Assembly (NCBI RefSeq): GCF_018406605.1
Contig: NZ_AP024545.1
Span: 2,356,001 to 2,420,000 of the forward strand
Length of the DNA stretch: 64,000 bases
Direction: 5' to 3'
Source: Noviluteimonas caseinilytica
GTDB lineage: Bacteria > Pseudomonadota > Gammaproteobacteria > Xanthomonadales > Xanthomonadaceae
This document shows, piece by piece, positions 59,502-64,000 of the stretch. The translations under genes and the position numbers were made by a program. Numbering within the stretch: the stretch's first letter is position 1; every line of letters begins with the position of its first letter. The notes below the pieces were generated by a model, which worked only from the letters and a program-made list of their open reading frames with translations, made no database searches and was not told the origin of the DNA.

Positions 59502-60367
59502 TCGTGGACGATGCGCGAGCGCGACACGACCGCGCGGGCGATGATCGCCACGAGCAGCACGAACGCGGTGAGGACGAAGGCGCCGGCCCAGGCGAGCGTG
59601 TGCCACTGCTCGAAGGGGCTCATCGCGTACTGGAAGATCACCACCGGCACGTTCGCCATCGGCTGCGACAGGTCGGTGGTCCAGTACTGGTTGTTGAGCG
59701 CGGTGAAGAGCAGCGGGGCGGTTTCGCCGGTGATGCGTGCCAGCGCCAGCAGGATGCCGGTGACGATGCCCGGCAGCGAGGCGCGATAGAGCACCTGCAC
59801 GGTCACCTTCCACTGCGGCACGCCGAGCGACAGCGCGGCTTCGCGCATCTGCGCGGGCACCAGGCGCAGCATTTCATCGGTGGTGCGCACGACGACCGGC
59901 AGCACGATGAAGGCCAGCGCGATCGCACCGGCCAGCGCGGAGAAGTGCCCCATCGGCGCGACGACCAGCGTGTACACGAACAGGCCCAGCACGATCGACG
60001 GTGCGGACAACAGGATGTCGTTGACGAAGCGGATGGTCTCGGCCAGGCGCGAACTCCAGCGCGTGCCGCCGTATTCGGCGAGGTACGTGCCGGCCAGCAC
60101 GCCGATCGGTGCACCGAACAGCACGCCCAGCAGGCTCATCACCACGCTGCCGAAGATCGCGTTGAGCAGGCCGCCCTTTTCGCCGGGCGGCGGGGTCATC
60201 TGCGTGAACAGCGTGATGTCCAGCGACGCCAGGCCCATGCGCAGAGTAGTCCACACGATCCACGCCAGCCAGAACAGGCCGAAGAGTGTGGCCGCCGTGG
60301 CCAGCACCTGCGCCACGCCGTTCTTGAAGCGGCGCACGCGATACAGCGTGGTCATCGACGCGGCCAT
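59498..60367 (-). CDS. pstA: Phosphate ABC transporter permease PstA
   Basis: A 289-residue permease with six hydrophobic segments and the EAA loop (REAALSLGVPQWKVTVQVLYRASLPGI) that docks the ATPase. It starts one base within the pstC stop. Confidence 0.95.
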   Translation of the reverse strand: MAASMTTLYRVRRFKNGVAQVLATAATLFGLFWLAWIVWTTLRMGLASLDITLFTQMTPPPGEKGGLLNAIFGSVVMSLLGVLFGAPIGVLAGTYLAEYGGTRWSSRLAETIRFVNDILLSAPSIVLGLFVYTLVVAPMGHFSALAGAIALAFIVLPVVVRTTDEMLRLVPAQMREAALSLGVPQWKVTVQVLYRASLPGIVTGILLALARITGETAPLLFTALNNQYWTTDLSQPMANVPVVIFQYAMSPFEQWHTLAWAGAFVLTAFVLLVAIIARAVVSRSRIVHE

Positions 60368-61338
60368 CAGGTGCCCTCCCGCTTCTTCAGCTGGCGCAGC
60401 ATCAGGCGCGCCACGGTCAGCACGACGAAGGTCACCAGGAACAACACGAAGCCCAGTGCGATCAGCGAGGAGCGATACATTTCCGAATCGGCTTCGGAGA
60501 ACTCGTTGGCGATCGTGGCCGCGATGGAGTTGCCGGGCATCAGCAGCGACGTGGTGAGTTCATGCGCGTTGCCGAGCACGAAGGTCACCGCCATCGTTTC
60601 GCCGAGCGCGCGGCCCAGGCCGAGGAAGATGCCGCCGATCACGGCCGAGCGCGTGTAGGGCAGCACGACGTCCCACACCACTTCCCAGCGCGTGGAGCCC
60701 AGCGCGTACGCGGATTCCTTCAAGCGGCCCGGCACGGTGAGGAACACCTCGCGCATCACCGAGGCGATGAAGGGAATGACCATCACCGACAGCACCAGGC
60801 CCGCGGTGCCCATGCCCAGGCCGATCGGCGGGCCGGCGAAGAAGCGGCCGACGAAGGGCCAGGTGCCCATGTGTTCGTCGACCCACGGATACACGTGTTC
60901 GGACAGCACCGGCACGAGCACGAACAGGCCCCACATGCCGTAGATGATCGAGGGGATGCCGGCGAGCAGTTCGATCGCGGCGCCCACCGGGCCGCGCAGC
61001 CACTTGGGCGCGACTTCGGTGAGGAACATCGCGATGCCGAAGCTCACCGGCACGGCGATGAGCATGGCGATGAAGGCGGTGACCAGCGTGCCGTAGATCG
61101 GGACCAGCGCGCCGAACTGCTGGTTGACCGGATCCCACGCATCGGTCCACAGGAACTTGAAGCCGAACGTTTCGAACGCGAGGCGGCCGCCCCACAGCAT
61201 CGACAGCGCAGCGGCGACCAGCGACACCAGCACGAACACGCCGGCGATGCCCACCAGCCACTTGAAGCTGCGGTCGGCGCGGCCGTCGCGGCTGCTGCGG
61301 GTGTCGAGGGCCTCGATGTCGAGGGGGATGGCACTCAT
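60367..61338 (-). CDS. pstC: Phosphate ABC transporter permease PstC
   Basis: A 323-residue permease with six membrane segments and an EAA-like loop (KESAYALGSTRWEVVWDVVLPYTRSAVIGGI). The frame is open to 61398, but the ATG at MSAIPLDIEALD gives the usual length. It follows pstS after a terminator-like hairpin. Confidence 0.94.
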   Translation of the reverse strand: MSAIPLDIEALDTRSSRDGRADRSFKWLVGIAGVFVLVSLVAAALSMLWGGRLAFETFGFKFLWTDAWDPVNQQFGALVPIYGTLVTAFIAMLIAVPVSFGIAMFLTEVAPKWLRGPVGAAIELLAGIPSIIYGMWGLFVLVPVLSEHVYPWVDEHMGTWPFVGRFFAGPPIGLGMGTAGLVLSVMVIPFIASVMREVFLTVPGRLKESAYALGSTRWEVVWDVVLPYTRSAVIGGIFLGLGRALGETMAVTFVLGNAHELTTSLLMPGNSIAATIANEFSEADSEMYRSSLIALGFVLFLVTFVVLTVARLMLRQLKKREGT

Positions 61339-61434
61339 TCGGCGGTCGTCGTCGGTTCGTGGGCGGGGCGTGCGTAGCGTGTGGCGGTTCGATGACACCC
61401 GGATGACACGCGGGCCGGATAAAAGCGTGGGCCG

Positions 61435-61461
61435 AAAAAAACGCGGGCCGAAGCCCGCGTT
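61435..61461 (-). terminator. Terminator/attenuator between pstS and pstC
   Basis: On the minus strand a 9-bp stem (AACGCGGGC with GCCCGCGTT, loop TTCG) is followed by seven T, 48 nt after the pstS stop. Partial termination here would give more pstS than pstCAB message. Confidence 0.85.
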
Positions 61462-61509
61462 GGGAAGGTGCAGCGACGTGGGGGGTCGTCGTGCAGGGGG
61501 AGCGTGCGA

Positions 61510-62541
61510 TCAGTACTTCAGGTTCTGTGCCCAGTAGCCTTCGATCTGCTGGACGAGGGCGTCCGGCAGCGGCACGTAGTCGAGGTTCTTCGCGGCGGCG
61601 TCGCCGTTGGCGTACGCCCATGTGAAGAAGTCCTTGGCGTTCTTGGCGCCGGCGGCGTTCTTCGGCTGCTTGTACATCAGGATGAAATTGGTCGCGGTGA
61701 TCGGCCAGGACTTCTCGCCCGGGGCGTTGGTCATCACCAGGTAGAAGTCCTTCGCGTTCTTCCAGTCGGCGCTGGCGGCGGCGGCCTGGAAGCTGTCGTC
61801 GGACGGCACGATGAAGTTGCCGGCGGCGTTCTTCATGCGCGTGTAGGTCATCTTGTTCTGCAGCGCGTAGGACATCTCGACGTAGCCGATGCCGCCGGCG
61901 ATCTGCTTGACGTAAGCAGCCACGCCTTCGTTGCCTTTGCCGCCGATGCCGGTCGGCCACTTCACGGCCGTGCCTTCGCCCACCTTGGTCTTCCATTCCG
62001 GGCTGACCTTGCCCAGGTAGTTGACGAAGTTGAACGTGGTGCCCGAGCCGTCGGCGCGGTGCAGGACGGTGATCTTCTTCGCCGGCAGCTGCAGGCCGCT
62101 GTTGAGTTCGACGATGCGCGGGTCGTTCCACATCGTGACCTTGCCGAGGAAGATGTCGGCCAGCAGCGGGCCGTCGAGCTTCATCGCACCGGCCTGGATG
62201 CCGGGGACGTTGACGACCGGCACGACGCCGCCGATCACCGACGGGAACTGCGCGAGGCCGAATTTGGCGAGCTCTTCCGGCTTCATCGGCGCGTCGGACG
62301 AACCGAAATCAACGGTGCCGGCCTTGATCTGCGCGATGCCGCCGCCGGAGCCGATGGACTGGTAGTTCACCTTCTTGCTGGTGGCCGCGGCGTAGTCGGA
62401 GGACCACTTCGACATGATCGGGTAGACGAACGAAGCGCCCGCGCCGGTGACGTCGGCGGCACTGGCGGCAGACGCGAACCCACCGGCCAGGACGAGCGCC
62501 AGGGTGAGCGTGGTGGTGCGAAGCGACTGGAACTTGGACAC
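61510..62541 (-). CDS. pstS: Phosphate-binding periplasmic protein PstS
   Basis: A 343-residue protein with a signal peptide cleaved near ASA-ADVTGAG. Mature features: GAGASFVYPIMSKWSSDY, the phosphate-binding SIGSGGGIAQIKAGTVDFGSSDAP and LHRADGSGTTFNFVNYL. The GTG start has a strong GAGGAG site 8 nt upstream; the frame continues upstream across the Pho boxes, so earlier starts are rejected. Confidence 0.95.
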   Translation of the reverse strand: MSKFQSLRTTTLTLALVLAGGFASAASAADVTGAGASFVYPIMSKWSSDYAAATSKKVNYQSIGSGGGIAQIKAGTVDFGSSDAPMKPEELAKFGLAQFPSVIGGVVPVVNVPGIQAGAMKLDGPLLADIFLGKVTMWNDPRIVELNSGLQLPAKKITVLHRADGSGTTFNFVNYLGKVSPEWKTKVGEGTAVKWPTGIGGKGNEGVAAYVKQIAGGIGYVEMSYALQNKMTYTRMKNAAGNFIVPSDDSFQAAAASADWKNAKDFYLVMTNAPGEKSWPITATNFILMYKQPKNAAGAKNAKDFFTWAYANGDAAAKNLDYVPLPDALVQQIEGYWAQNLKY

Positions 62542-62585
62542 GGGCGCAACTCCTCGAGTGGATGCGCGCATTCCATAACCATCCG

Positions 62586-62625
62586 ATGACAGTGCGATGT
62601 TGGCGATATGACAGGCGCGTGACAT
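62586..62625 (-). promoter_or_regulatory. Pho-box array upstream of pstS
   Basis: Four 7-mers exactly 11 bp apart on the minus strand: ATGTCAC, CTGTCAT, CCAACAT, CTGTCAT, against the CTGTCAT consensus of PhoB half-sites. The array ends about 45 nt before the pstS GTG; TTATGGA a little downstream could be the -10. PhoB control is inferred. Confidence 0.8.
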
Positions 62626-62669
62626 CCGGCGGGCGGGTCAGGCTTCTTGTGCGGATTCAGGTTTGCGTC

Positions 62670-62689
62670 GTCCCCGCGGAAGCGGGGAC
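62670..62689. repeat. REP-like palindrome GTCCCCGC-GGAA-GCGGGGAC
   Basis: A perfect 8-bp inverted repeat upstream of the Pho boxes, similar in style to the REP element at 45103. Confidence 0.6.
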
Positions 62690-62717
62690 ACCCATTGGGG
62701 GCGCTCCGCCACGCCCC

Positions 62718-62770
62718 GTCGCACAGTCTTTTCTGCCGCAAGAGCAACGCGGCAGAAAAGACTGTGCGAC
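62718..62770. repeat. Perfect 22-bp inverted repeat with a 9-nt loop
   Basis: Arms 62718-62739 and 62749-62770 are exact reverse complements (core GCACAGTCTTTTCTGCCGC), loop AAGAGCAAC. No gene or T tract is tied to it; it could be a MITE-like remnant, a bidirectional terminator or a structured RNA. Confidence 0.8.
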
Positions 62771-62991
62771 GTGACGCGTCGGATCTCGTCGCCGTTTTGT
62801 TCGCGCTAACACGCTTGCGTAGACCCGCGCACCGAATCGGAGGGTCGCTGGCGAACACATCTTCTCCGGATGGACGGCGCGCCGCCCACCTCGAGCCCTC
62901 GCATCTGAAATGCCTCACTGCTCTCTGGCAGGCGGGGCGCCTGTCCAAGTCTGTGCCTTCCACACATTAGGAAGGAAAGCGGTCGCGCCGT
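62771..62991. other. Intergenic stretch without recognised features
   Basis: About 220 bp between the inverted repeat and the dispersed repeat. Nothing coding, palindromic or promoter-like was convincing here. Confidence 0.4.
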
Positions 62992-63218
62992 GCTCTTGAT
63001 TGTCGCGAAAGAATTGATTGGGTTGTGCGTGCGTTACCACGCACGCCAGCGACCCTTGGAAAAGGTCGGCCCCTTGATCGAAAAGGCTCGAATGGTGATG
63101 CCCCAGCCCGTGGTGGGGTGAGAATTTTCGCCGCCACGTCGGCGAGAAATTCTTACCACGCCGCGGGTTCGGGCGACGCGGTCTTCACCCCAGGCGGGCT
63201 TCTGCAGCGCACCCAAAA
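62992..63218. repeat. Dispersed repeat, copy 2
   Basis: About 227 bp matching 28832-29067 in the same orientation, including the TACC-loop hairpin and the GAGAATTTTCGCCG stem. It lies just beyond the terminator of the phosphate porin gene, as copy 1 does for a TonB receptor gene. Confidence 0.85.
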
Positions 63219-63244
63219 CCCCTGCTTTCCCACGAGCGCAAAAC

Positions 63245-63274
63245 AAAAAAAAGCGCGGCCGAAGCCGCGCTTTT
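63245..63274. terminator. Terminator of the porin gene, possibly bidirectional
   Basis: GCGCGGC-CGAA-GCCGCGC, with eight A on the left (T tract on the minus strand) and four T on the right. It lies 23 nt beyond the porin stop. Confidence 0.88.
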
Positions 63275-63296
63275 CCCGACCCTATGGGGGAGTCGA

Positions 63297-64000
63297 TTAC
63301 CAGTAGAACTGCACGCGCGCTTCCACGATGCTCGGGTTGTCGTCCACGAACGCGTTGAACGTGCGGTTGTTGTTGATCGGATCGGCGGCCTGCGTAGCGC
63401 TGGTGCGGCCGATGAAGCGCGTGCTGCTGACGTCGACGTAGTTCAGCATGAACTTGAAGTTCGAACGCCAGTACCAGTTCACGCCGACCGTCCAGGTATC
63501 CATCTCGCCGCCGAGCGCACCGATCACCGTCGGGTTCGCCGTCGGCGTCGCGCCCGGGATCACCGAGCCATCGTTCAGGTCGATCGTGTCGTAGCGCAGC
63601 GCCAGCTGGAACATGCCGCTGCCCGGGTTGTTCGGCAGCGGCGTGGACGGCGTGCCCGACTTGTAGCCCCAGGTTTCGCCCGTGATGTTCCAGACGCCGG
63701 AGATGTAGCCGCTGGACGCCTTGAAGTCACCCGCGACGCCGCTGTAGCGGTCCGTCGTGCTGGTCATGTACTCGCCCTGCAGCTTGAACGGGCCATGCAC
63801 CCAGAACGATTCCAGGCCCGTCGTCGCGATGCGGTCCGTGTTGCGCAGCGCGCCGGTATCGACGATGCGCTGGCCGGCCAGGTCGGCGTCCGGACGCGCG
63901 CGCCACTGCACCGTGTCGGTAAAGGTGTCGTAGTTGTTGTACGACAGGCCCACGTGGAAGATCGAGCCCGTCGCGTTGATGGGCGCCCAGTAGGCGCGCA
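63297..64000 (-). CDS. Phosphate-selective porin (OprP/OprO family), 3' part
   Basis: Only the last 234 residues are in the window; the start lies beyond it. The sequence alternates amphipathic strands (GLSYNNYDTFTDTVQWRARPDADL, FQLALRYDTIDLNDG, DTWTVGVNWYWRSNFKFMLNYVDV) and ends in Phe-Tyr-Trp (RVQFYW), the C-terminal aromatic sorting signal of outer-membrane beta barrels. Wording fits the phosphate-selective porin family, and its place directly upstream of pstS supports phosphate or polyphosphate uptake. Confidence 0.88.
   Translation of the reverse strand, partial: RAYWAPINATGSIFHVGLSYNNYDTFTDTVQWRARPDADLAGQRIVDTGALRNTDRIATTGLESFWVHGPFKLQGEYMTSTTDRYSGVAGDFKASSGYISGVWNITGETWGYKSGTPSTPLPNNPGSGMFQLALRYDTIDLNDGSVIPGATPTANPTVIGALGGEMDTWTVGVNWYWRSNFKFMLNYVDVSSTRFIGRTSATQAADPINNNRTFNAFVDDNPSIVEARVQFYW

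Noticed and set aside
1..64000. CRISPR arrays, tRNA or rRNA genes, insertion sequences
   Set aside because: No spaced direct-repeat array, cloverleaf, rRNA segment or transposase motif was seen when reading both strands.

Overview
The window is GC-rich DNA with tightly packed genes, many start-stop overlaps of the ATGA/GTGA type, several TonB-dependent receptors, a full Entner-Doudoroff operon and a LacI-linked maltodextrin locus. This style fits a gammaproteobacterium of the Xanthomonadaceae/Lysobacteraceae, most likely a Lysobacter relative. That assignment is an inference from gene content and composition. No rRNA, tRNA, CRISPR array, integrase or transposase was found.

Layout. 2-1801: end of an arsenic operon (arsR-arsI-arsC-aqpS). 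1781-10897: a divergent locus that looks like a peptidoglycan-peptide salvage system. One arm is DUF819 permease, NlpC/P60 peptidase, Ala-Glu epimerase and RpiR regulator; the other is a transglutaminase-like exported protein and a TonB receptor. Two GAATATATATTC-like sites lie between the arms. A beta-lactamase-fold serine hydrolase follows. 12554-18671: a signalling cluster with a KdpDE-like pair facing a two-domain KaiC-like ATPase and two histidine kinases, one of them broken by a one-base frameshift. 18730-22618: orphan ExbD, a Tat-exported beta-helix protein, a VOC protein and a TPR protein.

22744-28467: zwf-pgl-edd-glk-eda, all overlapping or touching. 29128-46820: starch/maltodextrin utilisation, with a TonB receptor, three GH13 enzymes, a GH13-esterase fusion, a six-hairpin glycosidase and two MFS transporters. 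A LacI-type operator (near TGCATACGTATGCA) occurs before zwf, between the receptor and the first amylase, and between the alpha-glucosidase and the six-hairpin gene. It ends 71-73 nt before the three plus-strand starts. A LacI regulator gene at 50957 is the obvious candidate. The genes thus describe oligosaccharide capture, hydrolysis, uptake, glucose phosphorylation and Entner-Doudoroff catabolism.

46930-57786: two poorly known proteins, RNase R, LacI, a visibly AT-richer island (about 52000-54650) with an OLD-like ATPase/TOPRIM protein and a membrane coiled-coil protein, then rlmB, small membrane or lipoproteins and RNase T. 57885-64000: the Pho regulon, phoU-pstB-pstA-pstC-pstS on the minus strand with a Pho-box array, and the end of a phosphate-selective porin. 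A dispersed repeat of about 230 bp occurs twice, each time just beyond the 3' end of an outer-membrane protein gene.
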